Under the pieces are notes generated by a model, which saw only the letters and a list, made by a program, of their open reading frames with translations, did not search any database and was not told the DNA's origin. Shown piece by piece: positions 42,677 through 51,425 of a stretch of DNA of 64,000 nt. The DNA lies in contig NZ_CP043626.1 of assembly GCF_008807415.1 (NCBI RefSeq), forward strand, positions 6,548,501-6,612,500, given 5' to 3'. This DNA is from Pseudomonas denitrificans (nom. rej.) (lineage in GTDB: Bacteria; Pseudomonadota; Gammaproteobacteria; Pseudomonadales; Pseudomonadaceae). How positions within the stretch are numbered: position 1 is the first letter of the stretch; the number at the start of each line of letters is the position of its first letter. A program made the translations under genes and the position numbers.

Positions 42677-43012
42677 GGGAAATCTTCTGGGACAGGAAAA
42701 CGTGCCGCTATGCTAGCGCAGTGCCGGCCGCGCACAAGCCGGGAGAGCATCGTAGAAGTCGCTGACTCTGTTGCAGGAAAAGTCCTGAGGTTGTTTCCGA
42801 GATGGCATTTGGGCCTTTGCTGCGCCTCGTTCGAGCGCCTCGGCGGCAGACCTTCAGACACCGGTTGAAAGCGGTGTTCGCACTGAGCGCGTATGGCTAT
42901 ATCAGTATATTTTTTCGGTATAACCGGCCCGCCGGTTAGAGCCTTGCGCTGTGATAGAGTGCGCGCTCGTCTACGGCCCGCCGGCCGTCCATAAGCAATT
43001 CCGTGAGTAGCC
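42677..43012. other. 336-bp intergenic region between mltB and cysD
   Basis: No credible gene is seen here. The right half is unusually AT-rich (42896-42924) for this GC-rich chromosome and carries the presumed cysD promoter. It also has a 7-bp inverted repeat (42921-42938), described separately. Confidence 0.7.
42893..42938 (+). promoter_or_regulatory. Putative cysD control region
   Basis: An AT-rich stretch contains a -10-like TATAAC (42919-42924) and the perfect inverted repeat TAACCGG-CCCG-CCGGTTA (42921-42938), 75 bases upstream of the cysD ATG. A weak -35 is normal for CysB-activated promoters, but a CysB site cannot be confirmed by eye. Confidence 0.35.
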
Positions 43013-43930
43013 ATGGTCGACAAACTGACGCATCTGAAACAGCTGGAGGCCGAGAGCATCCACATCATCCGCGAGGTCGCCGCCGAGTTCGACAACCCGG
43101 TGATGCTGTACTCGATCGGCAAGGATAGCGCGGTGATGCTTCACCTCGCGCGCAAGGCCTTCTTCCCCGGCAAGCTGCCTTTCCCGGTGATGCATGTCGA
43201 CACCCGCTGGAAATTCCAGGAGATGTACAGCTTCCGCACCAAGATGGTCGAGGAACTGGGCCTGGACCTGATCACCCACATCAACCCCGATGGCGTGGCT
43301 CAGGACATCAACCCGTTCACCCACGGCAGCGCCAAGCACACCGACATCATGAAGACCGAAGGCCTCAAGCAGGCCCTCGACAAGCACGGCTTCGATGCCG
43401 CCTTCGGTGGTGCCCGCCGCGACGAGGAGAAGTCCCGCGCCAAGGAGCGCGTCTACTCCTTCCGTGACAGCAAGCACCGCTGGGACCCGAAGAACCAGCG
43501 TCCGGAGCTGTGGAACGTCTACAACGGCAAGGTGAAGAAGGGCGAGTCGATCCGCGTCTTCCCGCTGTCGAACTGGACCGAGCTGGACATCTGGCAGTAC
43601 ATCTACCTGGAACAGATCCCGATCGTGCCGCTGTACTTCGCCGCCGAGCGCGAAGTCATCGAGATGAACGGCTCGCTGATCATGATCGACGACGAGCGCA
43701 TCCTCGAGCACCTCACGCCCGAGCAGAAGGCCAGCATCCAGAAGAAGATGGTGCGTTTCCGTACCCTGGGCTGCTACCCGCTGACCGGCGCGGTGGAGTC
43801 CACCGCTACTTCGCTGCCGGAAATCATCCAGGAAATGCTGCTGACGCGAACTTCCGAACGCCAGGGCCGGGTCATTGACCACGATGCCGCCGGTTCGATG
43901 GAAGAAAAGAAACGTCAGGGCTACTTCTAA
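43013..43930 (+). CDS. cysD: Sulfate adenylyltransferase subunit 2
   Basis: A 305-residue ATP sulfurylase subunit of the PP-loop family. The PP-motif is [18 protein letters not shown], followed by the [16 protein letters not shown] block. With CysN it makes adenosine 5'-phosphosulfate in assimilatory sulfate reduction. It is 12 bases upstream of cysNC. The ribosome site is weak. Confidence 0.97.
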   Translation: MVDKLTHLKQLEAESIHIIREVAAEFDNPVMLYSIGKDSAVMLHLARKAFFPGKLPFPVMHVDTRWKFQEMYSFRTKMVEELGLDLITHINPDGVAQDINPFTHGSAKHTDIMKTEGLKQALDKHGFDAAFGGARRDEEKSRAKERVYSFRDSKHRWDPKNQRPELWNVYNGKVKKGESIRVFPLSNWTELDIWQYIYLEQIPIVPLYFAAEREVIEMNGSLIMIDDERILEHLTPEQKASIQKKMVRFRTLGCYPLTGAVESTATSLPEIIQEMLLTRTSERQGRVIDHDAAGSMEEKKRQGYF

Positions 43931-43942
43931 GGTTCTCGCACC

Positions 43943-45844
43943 ATGTCGCATCAATCCGATCTGATCAGCGAGGACATCCTCGCCTACCTGGCCCAGCACG
44001 AGCGCAAGGAACTCCTGCGCTTCCTCACCTGCGGCAACGTCGACGACGGCAAGAGCACCCTGATCGGGCGCCTGCTGCACGACTCCAAGATGATCTACGA
44101 GGACCACCTCGAGGCCATCACCCGCGACTCGAAGAAAGTCGGCACCACCGGCGATGACGTCGACCTGGCGCTGCTGGTCGACGGCCTGCAGGCCGAGCGC
44201 GAGCAGGGCATCACCATCGACGTGGCGTACCGCTACTTCAGCACTGCCAAGCGCAAGTTCATCATCGCCGACACCCCCGGCCATGAGCAGTACACCCGCA
44301 ACATGGCCACCGGCGCGTCCACCTGCGACCTGGCCATCATCCTGATCGACGCCCGCTACGGCGTGCAGACCCAGACTCGCCGGCACAGCTTCATCGCCTC
44401 GCTGCTGGGCATCAAGCACATCGTCGTCGCCATCAACAAGATGGACCTCAAGGGCTTCGACCAGGGCGTCTTCGAGCAGATCAAGGCCGACTACCTGCAG
44501 TTCGCCGACAAGATCAACCTCAAGACCAACTCCCTGCACTTCGTGCCGATGTCGGCGCTGAAGGGCGACAACGTGGTCAACAAGTCCGAGCGCTCGCCGT
44601 GGTACACCGGCCAGTCGCTGATGGAAATCCTCGAGACCGTGGAAGTCGCGGGCGACCGCAACCTTGACGACATGCGCTTCCCGGTGCAGTACGTCAACCG
44701 TCCGAACCTGAACTTCCGCGGCTTCGCCGGCACCCTGGCGAGCGGCATCGTGCGCAAGGGCGACGAAGTCATCGCCCTGCCGTCGGGCAAGGGCAGCAAG
44801 GTCAAGTCCATCGTCACCTTTGAAGGTGAGCTGGAGCAGGCCGGACCGGGTCAGGCGATCACCCTGACCCTGGAAGACGAGATCGACGTCTCCCGCGGCG
44901 ACATGCTGGTTCACGCCGACAACCGTCCGCAGGTAACCGACGGCTTCGACGCCATGCTGGTGTGGATGGCCGAAGAGCCGATGCTGCCGGGCAAGAAGTA
45001 CGACATCAAGCGCGCCACCAGCTACGTGCCGGGCTCGATTCCGAGCATCAGCCACAAGGTGGATGTGAACACCCTGGAAGAGACCGCCGCCAGCGAACTC
45101 AAGCTCAACGAGATCGCCCGTGTGAAGGTCAGCCTGGATGCACCGATCGCGCTGGACGGCTACGACCAGAACCGCACCACCGGCGCCTTCATCGTCATCG
45201 ACCGCCTGACCAACGGCACTGTCGGCGCCGGCATGATCATCGCTGCACCGCAGTCGAGCCACGGCACCGTCGCTCACCATGGCGCGAACGCCCACGTAGC
45301 TCGTGAGGAGCGCGCTGCACGCTTCGGCCAGCAGCCGGCTACCGTGCTGTTCAGCGGCCTCTCCGGCGCTGGCAAGAGCACTCTGGCCTACGCCCTGGAG
45401 CGCAAGCTGTTCGACATGGGCCGCGCGGTCTATGTGCTGGACGGCCAGAACCTGCGTCATGACCTGAACAAGGGCTTGCCGCAGGATCGTGCCGGTCGTA
45501 CCGAGAACTGGCTGCGCACCGCTCATGTGGCCCGTCAGTTCAACGAAGCCGGACTGATCAGCCTGTGTGCCTTCGTCGCTCCGAGCTCCGAGGGTCGCGA
45601 GCGCGCCAAGTCGCTGATCGGTGCCGAGCGCCTGATCACCGTCTACGTCCAGGCTTCCCCGCAGGTCTGCCGTGAGCGTGATCCGCAGGGCCTGTACGCC
45701 GCCGGCCAGGACAACATCCCGGGCGAGTCCTTCCCGTTCGACGTGCCGCTGGATGCCGATCTGGTGATCGACACCCAGAGCCAGTCGGTGGAAGAGGGCG
45801 TCAAGGCAGTCCTCGACCTGCTCCGCCAGCGCGGCGCGATCTGA
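43943..45844 (+). CDS. cysNC: Bifunctional sulfate adenylyltransferase GTPase / APS kinase
   Basis: A 633-residue fusion. The CysN part (about 1-450) is an EF-Tu-like GTPase with GNVDDGKST (31-39), [18 protein letters not shown] and NKMDLKG. The C-terminal APS kinase starts near residue 465 with a P-loop in [18 protein letters not shown]. It contains [14 protein letters not shown], and makes PAPS. Fusion of CysN and CysC is common in Pseudomonas. It partners with CysD just upstream and ends before a strong terminator. Confidence 0.97.
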   Translation: MSHQSDLISEDILAYLAQHERKELLRFLTCGNVDDGKSTLIGRLLHDSKMIYEDHLEAITRDSKKVGTTGDDVDLALLVDGLQAEREQGITIDVAYRYFSTAKRKFIIADTPGHEQYTRNMATGASTCDLAIILIDARYGVQTQTRRHSFIASLLGIKHIVVAINKMDLKGFDQGVFEQIKADYLQFADKINLKTNSLHFVPMSALKGDNVVNKSERSPWYTGQSLMEILETVEVAGDRNLDDMRFPVQYVNRPNLNFRGFAGTLASGIVRKGDEVIALPSGKGSKVKSIVTFEGELEQAGPGQAITLTLEDEIDVSRGDMLVHADNRPQVTDGFDAMLVWMAEEPMLPGKKYDIKRATSYVPGSIPSISHKVDVNTLEETAASELKLNEIARVKVSLDAPIALDGYDQNRTTGAFIVIDRLTNGTVGAGMIIAAPQSSHGTVAHHGANAHVAREERAARFGQQPATVLFSGLSGAGKSTLAYALERKLFDMGRAVYVLDGQNLRHDLNKGLPQDRAGRTENWLRTAHVARQFNEAGLISLCAFVAPSSEGRERAKSLIGAERLITVYVQASPQVCRERDPQGLYAAGQDNIPGESFPFDVPLDADLVIDTQSQSVEEGVKAVLDLLRQRGAI

Positions 45845-45860
45845 TCGCCTTCGTGTTGTG

Positions 45861-45892
45861 AAAAAGCCCCGCTTCTGCGGGGCTTTTCTTTT
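45861..45892 (+). terminator. Terminator of cysD-cysNC
   Basis: The perfect stem AAGCCCCGC/GCGGGGCTT with loop TTCT (45864-45885) is followed by TTTTCTTTT. Confidence 0.85.
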
Positions 45893-45973
45893 GTTCTCTG
45901 TAGGAGCGAGCCCCGAGACGACTCGCGAACGTTCACTGGCAGATGGCTATTGCCGCCGACCTGCATGCTGTCT

Positions 45974-45992
45974 AATAATGAGACTGATTATT
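45974..45992 (+). promoter_or_regulatory. Fur box upstream of fecI-like gene
   Basis: The 19-mer AATAATGAGACTGATTATT matches the Fur consensus at 14 of 19 positions and lies only 9-24 bases before the possible starts of the sigma-factor gene. Confidence 0.78.
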
Positions 45993-46001
45993 ATTTGCTA
46001 G

Positions 46002-46562
46002 ATGGCAGGTGTGGCGGTGTCGCTATTGGGTCGTACACAACTCGCGGATCACGACATCCACCGCCTCTATGCTGATCACCATGGCTGGCTGCAGGGCTGG
46101 ATTCGGCGCAAGACCGGCTGCTCGCAGCGCGCCGCCGACCTCGCCCAGGACACCTTCCTGCGTGTGCTCATGACGCGCGCCAAGGGCGTTGCGGTGTACC
46201 TCGACCAGCCGCGAACTTACCTCGCGACCATTGCCCGCGGCCTGGTGATCGACCAGTGGCGCCGCCAGCAGCTCGAGCTGGCGTGGCTGGAATCCTTGGC
46301 CGCGCAGCCCGAAGCGGTGCAGTCGTCGCCCGAGCAACTGGCGCTGATCCTGGAAACCCTGCACCAGGTGGACGCGATGCTGCTGCGTCTGCCCGCCAGG
46401 GTGCGCCGGGCCTTTCTGCTGGCGCAGATCGATGGCTGGCCGTACCGCGAAATCGCCGGGGAGCTGGGGGTGTCCGAGCGCATGGTGAAGAAGTATCTCG
46501 CCCAGGCCTTCCTGCATTGTGCGGTACTGGAAGCCGAGCTGGACGGAGTGCTGGTGGAGTGA
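46002..46562 (+). CDS. FecI-type ECF sigma factor
   Basis: An ECF sigma factor of up to 186 residues for iron-siderophore signalling. Sigma-2 is seen in LYADHHGWLQGWIRRKTG and DLAQDTFLRVL. Sigma-4 (HTH) is seen in LPARVRRAFLLAQIDGWPYREIAGELGVSERMVKKYL, cut by position about 127-163. Start choice is open: ATG 46002 lacks a site, while GTG 46017 has GGCAGG 6 bases upstream and also keeps sigma-2 intact. It should recruit RNA polymerase to the receptor gene downstream. The FecR-like gene overlaps its stop (GTGA). A Fur box is immediately upstream. Confidence 0.92.
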   Translation: MAGVAVSLLGRTQLADHDIHRLYADHHGWLQGWIRRKTGCSQRAADLAQDTFLRVLMTRAKGVAVYLDQPRTYLATIARGLVIDQWRRQQLELAWLESLAAQPEAVQSSPEQLALILETLHQVDAMLLRLPARVRRAFLLAQIDGWPYREIAGELGVSERMVKKYLAQAFLHCAVLEAELDGVLVE

Positions 46563-47539
46563 ACGGCCACGACGACAAACTCAGCCACGCGAGCCTGCAG
46601 CAGGCGGCGAACTGGTACGTGCTGCTGCAGGATGAAAATCCCAGCGCGCAACTCCACGCACAATGGCGCCAGTGGTTCGACCTGCACGCCGAGCACCAGG
46701 CCGCCTGGCATTACGTCGAGCGCATAGGCCAACGCTTCGCCCCTTTGCAGGGCGAGAGGCAACTGGCAGGGCGGGTGCTCAAGACCAGCGGCGAGCGTCA
46801 GCTTTCACGCCGCCAGGGGCTCAAGAGCCTGCTGGTGCTCAGCGGCGGCCTGTTGCTCGGCTGGGGCACCTGGCGCGGCACCGCCTTGCCAAGGCTGGTG
46901 CAGGGCTGGAGCGCGGACTACAGCACCACTACCGCCGAGACCCGCGAGGCGATCCTTGCCGATGGCACACACCTCTGGCTGGCGGCGATCAGCGCGGTAG
47001 ACGCCGACTATGGCCCGGACCAGCGCCTGCTGCGCCTGCGCTTCGGCGAAGTCCTGGTGGACACCGCCAGGGACGCCGCGCAGCGGCCTTTCCTCGTCGA
47101 CACCGAGCAGGGGCGCCTGCGCGCGCTGGGCACGCGCTTCGCGGTCAGGCAACTGGGCGACGCCACGCGCCTCAATGTTTACAGAGGCGCAGTGGAGATT
47201 CATACGGCGGACAGCGGCGAGCGGCAGGTGCTGGAGGCCGGCCAGCGCGTCGATTTCACGCGCCTCGCCATCGGCGAGGTGTCGCCAGCACAGACGGCAG
47301 GGCAGTCCTGGGTACGCCATGTGCTCACCGCCGAGAACATGTCGCTGGGGCAACTGGTCGAGGAACTGGGGCGTTATCGCCACGGTTATCTGGGCTGTGA
47401 TCCGGCAGTCGCGCAGTTGCCGGTGATGGGCGCCTTTCCGCTGGACGACAGTGACCAGGCGCTGCGTCTGCTGGCGGCGGCGTTGCCGGTGCAGGTCCGG
47501 CGTCTGACGCCCTGGTGGGTCAGCATCGAGTCAGCCTGA
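46559..47539 (+). CDS. FecR-type anti-sigma factor / signal transducer with twin-arginine motif
   Basis: A 326-residue FecR family inner-membrane regulator. The N-terminal cytoplasmic DUF4880-like helical part (ASLQQAANWYVLLQDENPS; WRQWFDLHAEHQAAWHYVE) binds the sigma factor. A membrane segment at about 90-106 is preceded by SRRQGLK (R84-R85), a twin-arginine type signal. The FecR periplasmic domain (ADGTHLWLAAISAVDADY, TEQGRLRALGTRFAVRQLG, VYRGAVEI) and a C-terminal STN-like portion follow. The start is GTG 46559 with GGACGGAG 10 bases upstream. A much longer open frame upstream is antisense/shadow of the sigma gene. Confidence 0.9.
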   Translation: MNGHDDKLSHASLQQAANWYVLLQDENPSAQLHAQWRQWFDLHAEHQAAWHYVERIGQRFAPLQGERQLAGRVLKTSGERQLSRRQGLKSLLVLSGGLLLGWGTWRGTALPRLVQGWSADYSTTTAETREAILADGTHLWLAAISAVDADYGPDQRLLRLRFGEVLVDTARDAAQRPFLVDTEQGRLRALGTRFAVRQLGDATRLNVYRGAVEIHTADSGERQVLEAGQRVDFTRLAIGEVSPAQTAGQSWVRHVLTAENMSLGQLVEELGRYRHGYLGCDPAVAQLPVMGAFPLDDSDQALRLLAAALPVQVRRLTPWWVSIESA

Positions 47540-47641
47540 GGTATCGCGAAAAAACTTTCCGCAGCGGTTCCCTTTTCAGTTTCCCGTTCGGTCACTCCAT
47601 GGAAACGCACTTTTACCCACTGCACCGAACCAGGGAATTCC

Positions 47642-50098
47642 ATGTACTCGCCCACTTCCACCTCGCGCCGCTTCGCCCGGCGGCCGCTGGCGCTGGCCAT
47701 CTCGTTGTCGTTCTGCAGCGTCGCTGCGCTGCCCCTGAGCTCGCCCGCCCAGGCGGCCTCTGGCACGGAGCAGGCCGCTCTGCGCGAATACCACGTCGCG
47801 CCGGGCGCCCTGGCGACCTCGCTCAACCAGTTCAGCAGCCAGGCTGGAATCTACCTGGTCGGCCACAACGATCTGACTGCCGGCAAGTCCAGCAAGGGCC
47901 TTGATGGTCGCTACAGCGTCGAGCGTGCCCTGGCGTTGCTGCTCGATGGCACGGGCCTGCAGGCGGTGCCGCAGGAGTCCGGTGGCTACGTGCTGCAACC
48001 GGACCCGAACGGCACCGTGCTGCAGATGGATTCGACCTCGATCATCGGCAGCGGTACGAGCGGTGAGCCAGCGGACGACAACGGCTACAACGCCAAGGTC
48101 AGCTCCACCGCGGGCAAGACCAGCACTCCTCTGGCGGAGACGCCGCGCTCGATCTCGGTGGTGACCCGCCAGCGCATGGAGGACCAGCAGTCGCAGACCC
48201 TTACCGATGTGCTGGGCTACGTACCGGGCATTTTTGCCCCGCCGTTCGCCGCCGGTGATGGTCTGGCCGGCGACCTGTTCTTCATTCGCGGCTTCAATGC
48301 CACCGACTGGGGCTACGGCCTGCTGCGCGACGGCCTGCGCGTGCAAGGCAACCGCTACGACACCACCAGCGAGCCCTATGGCCTGGAGCGTGTCGAGGTG
48401 TTTCGCGGCCCGACCTCGATCCTCTACGGCGAGAATGCACCCGGTGGCATCGTCAACCTGGTCAGCAAGCGCCCGACCGTCGATCCGCGCGGCGAGGTCC
48501 AGCTGACCTACGGCTCCCATGACCGCAAGCAGCTGGGCGTCGACGTCTCCGGCCCGCTGACCGACGAGGGCAATATCCTCGGTCGCGTGGTGATGCTCGG
48601 CCGCGACTCCGACACCCAGGTCGATCACCAGCCCGATGACCGCATCTACATTGCCCCGTCGATGACCTTCAACTTCGACGATGCGACCTCGCTGACGCTG
48701 CTCTCGACCTACCAGCGCGACCGCACGCTGATGGAGCTGGGCTACCCGGCAGCCGGCACCCTGCTGCACAACCCCAACGGCAAGATCGACAAGGACACCC
48801 TGTCCGGCAACCCGGACTGGGACAAGTTCGAACGCGAGGCCTGGACGCTGGGCTATGAGTTCAGCCATCAGTTCAACGACACCTGGCAGTTCCGCCAGAA
48901 CTCGCGCTACATGCAGTCGCGCATCGACCGCCGCGAGATGTGGCCGGGCAACCTGAACAACGGCGGCTTCGGCACCAACGTCAACAACACCGCTTACGAC
49001 CGCTACAACAAGTCGATGACCTACTCGTTGGACAACCAGTTCGAGGGGCATTTCCAGTCCGGCGAACTGGCCAATACCGTGCTGGTGGGGGCGAGCTTCG
49101 ACCGTACCTCGTTCAACCAGGACTGGGACGCGGGCGCCGGCGGCTCGGTCAACGTGTTCGATCCGGTGTGGACGACCAAGCCGACGACGCCGATCCATGT
49201 GCAGGACGCGCTGCTGGAGCAGAAGATGTACGGCCTCTATGGCCAGCTGCAGACGCGCTATGACAACTGGATTGTCCTGCTCGGCGGGCGCCTCGACGAG
49301 GTCAACAGCCAATACCGCAACCGCGCCGGTACCACCAACGGCCTGGCCGACCTCGACTACTGGGACCATGACTTCACCTGGCAGGCTGGCCTGATGTACC
49401 AGTTCGACAATGGCCTGTCGCCCTATGTCAGCTACTCCACGGCCTTTGCACCGACCCAGCAGACGTCGAGCAAGTCCGGCACCCTCGACCCGACCACCAG
49501 CGAGCAGTACGAAGTCGGCGTGAAGTACGAGCCCAAGGGCTGGAACACCTCGATGACCGCCTCGGTCTATGACCTGCGCAAGACCGACGACGTGATCTAC
49601 GACAGCACGGTCGGCGACTACCGGCAGGTGGGTGAAAGCCGTTCCAAGGGGCTGGAGCTGGAGGTCAACAGCGACATCACCGAGAACTTCAGCCTGACCG
49701 CTTCCTATACCTACACCGACTCGCGGATCACCAAGGATTCCCCCGGCTCGCTGCTGGAAGACCACCAGATGACCGGCGTGCCGCGCAACCAGGCCTCGGC
49801 CTGGGGCACCTACCGCTTCCTCGATGGCTATCTCAAAGGTCTGCGCGTGGGCGGCGGCGTACGGCACTTCGACAGCACATTCGCCTACACCCCGGCGTCG
49901 CTGTACGGCAAGCTGGATACCGGCGACGTGACCCTGGTGGACGCGCTCGTCGGCTACCAGCTCGACGAGCACTGGTCCGCCGAGGTGAACGCGAAGAACC
50001 TGCTGGACAAGGAATACGTCGCTGGCTGCAACAACGCCGGGCGCTGCTACTGGGGCGAGGAGCGCACCTTGCTGGGTAGCGTCACCTTCCGCTGGTAA
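47642..50098 (+). CDS. TonB-dependent siderophore receptor with signalling domain
   Basis: An 818-residue outer-membrane receptor. The signal peptide ends near AQA (residue 38). A secretin/TonB short N-terminal signalling domain covers about 45-120 (YHVAPGALATSLNQFSSQAG; YSVERALALLLDGTGL). Then come the plug (ETPRSISVVTRQRM; VEVFRGPTSILYGENAPGG) and the 22-strand barrel ending in FRW. The signalling domain fits control through the FecR and FecI proteins encoded just upstream. The class resembles hydroxamate/ferrichrome-type receptors, but the ligand cannot be assigned. Its ATG follows AGGGA. Confidence 0.93.
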   Translation: MYSPTSTSRRFARRPLALAISLSFCSVAALPLSSPAQAASGTEQAALREYHVAPGALATSLNQFSSQAGIYLVGHNDLTAGKSSKGLDGRYSVERALALLLDGTGLQAVPQESGGYVLQPDPNGTVLQMDSTSIIGSGTSGEPADDNGYNAKVSSTAGKTSTPLAETPRSISVVTRQRMEDQQSQTLTDVLGYVPGIFAPPFAAGDGLAGDLFFIRGFNATDWGYGLLRDGLRVQGNRYDTTSEPYGLERVEVFRGPTSILYGENAPGGIVNLVSKRPTVDPRGEVQLTYGSHDRKQLGVDVSGPLTDEGNILGRVVMLGRDSDTQVDHQPDDRIYIAPSMTFNFDDATSLTLLSTYQRDRTLMELGYPAAGTLLHNPNGKIDKDTLSGNPDWDKFEREAWTLGYEFSHQFNDTWQFRQNSRYMQSRIDRREMWPGNLNNGGFGTNVNNTAYDRYNKSMTYSLDNQFEGHFQSGELANTVLVGASFDRTSFNQDWDAGAGGSVNVFDPVWTTKPTTPIHVQDALLEQKMYGLYGQLQTRYDNWIVLLGGRLDEVNSQYRNRAGTTNGLADLDYWDHDFTWQAGLMYQFDNGLSPYVSYSTAFAPTQQTSSKSGTLDPTTSEQYEVGVKYEPKGWNTSMTASVYDLRKTDDVIYDSTVGDYRQVGESRSKGLELEVNSDITENFSLTASYTYTDSRITKDSPGSLLEDHQMTGVPRNQASAWGTYRFLDGYLKGLRVGGGVRHFDSTFAYTPASLYGKLDTGDVTLVDALVGYQLDEHWSAEVNAKNLLDKEYVAGCNNAGRCYWGEERTLLGSVTFRW

Positions 50099-50114
50099 TC
50101 CTGGCCGCATGAAT

Positions 50115-50145
50115 GAAAAAGCCCCGCATCGGCGGGGCTTTTTCT
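50115..50145. terminator. Bidirectional terminator after the TonB receptor
   Basis: The stem AAGCCCCGC/GCGGGGCTT with loop ATCG (50119-50140) is flanked by AAAAA and TTTTT, serving the receptor gene and the converging zapG-like gene. Confidence 0.85.
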
Positions 50146-50158
50146 TTGGCGCGAGGTA

Positions 50159-50599
50159 TCAGTACTTGCTCTTCAGCCCGTACGTCTCGTCCAGGGTGCC
50201 CGGGCCGTCGCCGGTCTTGGGCGCATAGTCGCGCGGCGCTTCGTTGTTTGCCGGCGGGGTCAGCCGCTCGCGGCGCTCGGGGTACTCGTCGGCGTGCAGG
50301 GCGGCCAGCAGGCGTTGCTTGGTCTGTTCGTCCAGGGCCAGGCGCTCGGCGCCTTCGGACAGGTGTTCCTGCACATCCTGATAGCTCTGGGTGAGCTTCT
50401 TCATCAGGCTGGCGGAGGTGCTGAAGTGGGTCACCACTTCGCGCTGGTAGCTATCGAAACGATCCTGCATGTCGTCTACCTGACGCTGCAGCTTGTTGGG
50501 CGCGGCGTTGGGCAGAAGGCGGGCGATCAGAAAGCCGATGCCGACCCCGACGATCAGGGCGAGTAGCGGCAGCAACCAGGTGGTGAGGGACTGTTCCAC
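50159..50599 (-). CDS. zapG: YhcB/ZapG family inner-membrane protein (DUF1043)
   Basis: A 146-residue protein with one N-terminal membrane helix (LLPLLALIVGVGIGFLIARLL). A coiled coil follows (LQRQVDDMQDRFDSYQREVVTHFSTSASLMKKLTQSYQ, about 37-75), then a polar tail. YhcB/ZapG links cell envelope synthesis and division in enterobacteria; here the role is inferred from family. It is divergent from the hydrolase gene. Confidence 0.88.
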   Translation of the reverse strand: MEQSLTTWLLPLLALIVGVGIGFLIARLLPNAAPNKLQRQVDDMQDRFDSYQREVVTHFSTSASLMKKLTQSYQDVQEHLSEGAERLALDEQTKQRLLAALHADEYPERRERLTPPANNEAPRDYAPKTGDGPGTLDETYGLKSKY

Positions 50600-50738
50600 G
50601 CGAATCCTTCCTCTATAGACGGCTTTGCTTTACGTTAGCGGCTTGCACCTGTGCTTGTATACCGTGGCGAATGCTTCGCCGCCTGCGCAGGTATTGAGCT
50701 AGACGAGACGACCCGCCACGGGGTCACGGAGCTGTTGT

Positions 50739-51365
50739 TTGACCACCCGCGAAATCCCCCTGTTCCTCGACGGCCCCGACGGCCAGCTGGAAGCCCTGCA
50801 CCTCGCCACGCCCGACGCCAGGGGCGTCGCGCTGATCTGTCATCCGCATCCGCTGTTCGCCGGCACCATGCAGAACAAGGTGGTCGCCACCCTGCAGCGC
50901 GCCGCACGGGATGCAGGATACGCCACCCTGCGTTTCAATTTTCGTGGCGTGGGTCAGAGCGCCGGCAGTTATGCCGAAGGCCGCGGCGAGATCGACGATG
51001 CGCTGGCCGCTGCGCGCTGGCTCGCCGAGCAGCATCCGGGGCTGCCGCTGACGCTGATGGGCTTCTCCTTCGGCTCCTGCGTGGCCGGCAACGCCGCCGA
51101 GCGCCTGGAAGAAGAGGGCGCTGACCTTGCGCAACTGTTCATGCTGGCGCCGCCGGTCGAGCGTTTCGACGTCGACCTGCCCGAGCGCTGCCCGCTCACG
51201 GTGATCCAGCCGGAGGCCGACGAAGTGGTCACTCCCGAGCGCGTGTATGCCTGGAGCGCCGAGCTGAGCAAACCCCACGAACTGATCCGCATCCCCGAGT
51301 GCAGCCATTTCTTCCACGGCAAGCTGATCGAGCTCAAGGACCTGATACAGGCCCGGCTCGCCTAG
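50739..51365 (+). CDS. Alpha/beta hydrolase (DUF/ dienelactone-like), TTG start
   Basis: A 208-residue single-domain alpha/beta hydrolase. The nucleophile is S110 in LMGFSFGSCVAG, the oxyanion/early strand is ALICHPHPLFAGTM, the Arg-Gly turn is RFNFRGVGQS, and the catalytic His is in PECSHFFHGKL. Substrate is unknown. The start is TTG 50739 with GGAG 8 bases upstream, and no ATG or GTG lies nearby in frame. It precedes trpS by 60 bases. Confidence 0.88.
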   Translation: MTTREIPLFLDGPDGQLEALHLATPDARGVALICHPHPLFAGTMQNKVVATLQRAARDAGYATLRFNFRGVGQSAGSYAEGRGEIDDALAAARWLAEQHPGLPLTLMGFSFGSCVAGNAAERLEEEGADLAQLFMLAPPVERFDVDLPERCPLTVIQPEADEVVTPERVYAWSAELSKPHELIRIPECSHFFHGKLIELKDLIQARLA

Positions 51366-51425
51366 GTTGGCCAGCCGCGTTACCATCCGGCCCGCCCTTT
51401 CATTTGTGTTGATTCCTGGATTCCC

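Noticed and set aside
42971..45526. An 851-codon open frame opposite cysD-cysNC.
   Set aside because: Same antisense artefact; composition mirrors the real genes and no family is recognised.
47576..50110. An 844-codon open frame opposite the TonB receptor, and 765 codons opposite hisD-hisC at 37041-39338.
   Set aside because: Antisense shadows of strongly coding GC-rich genes; no ribosome site or motif supports them.
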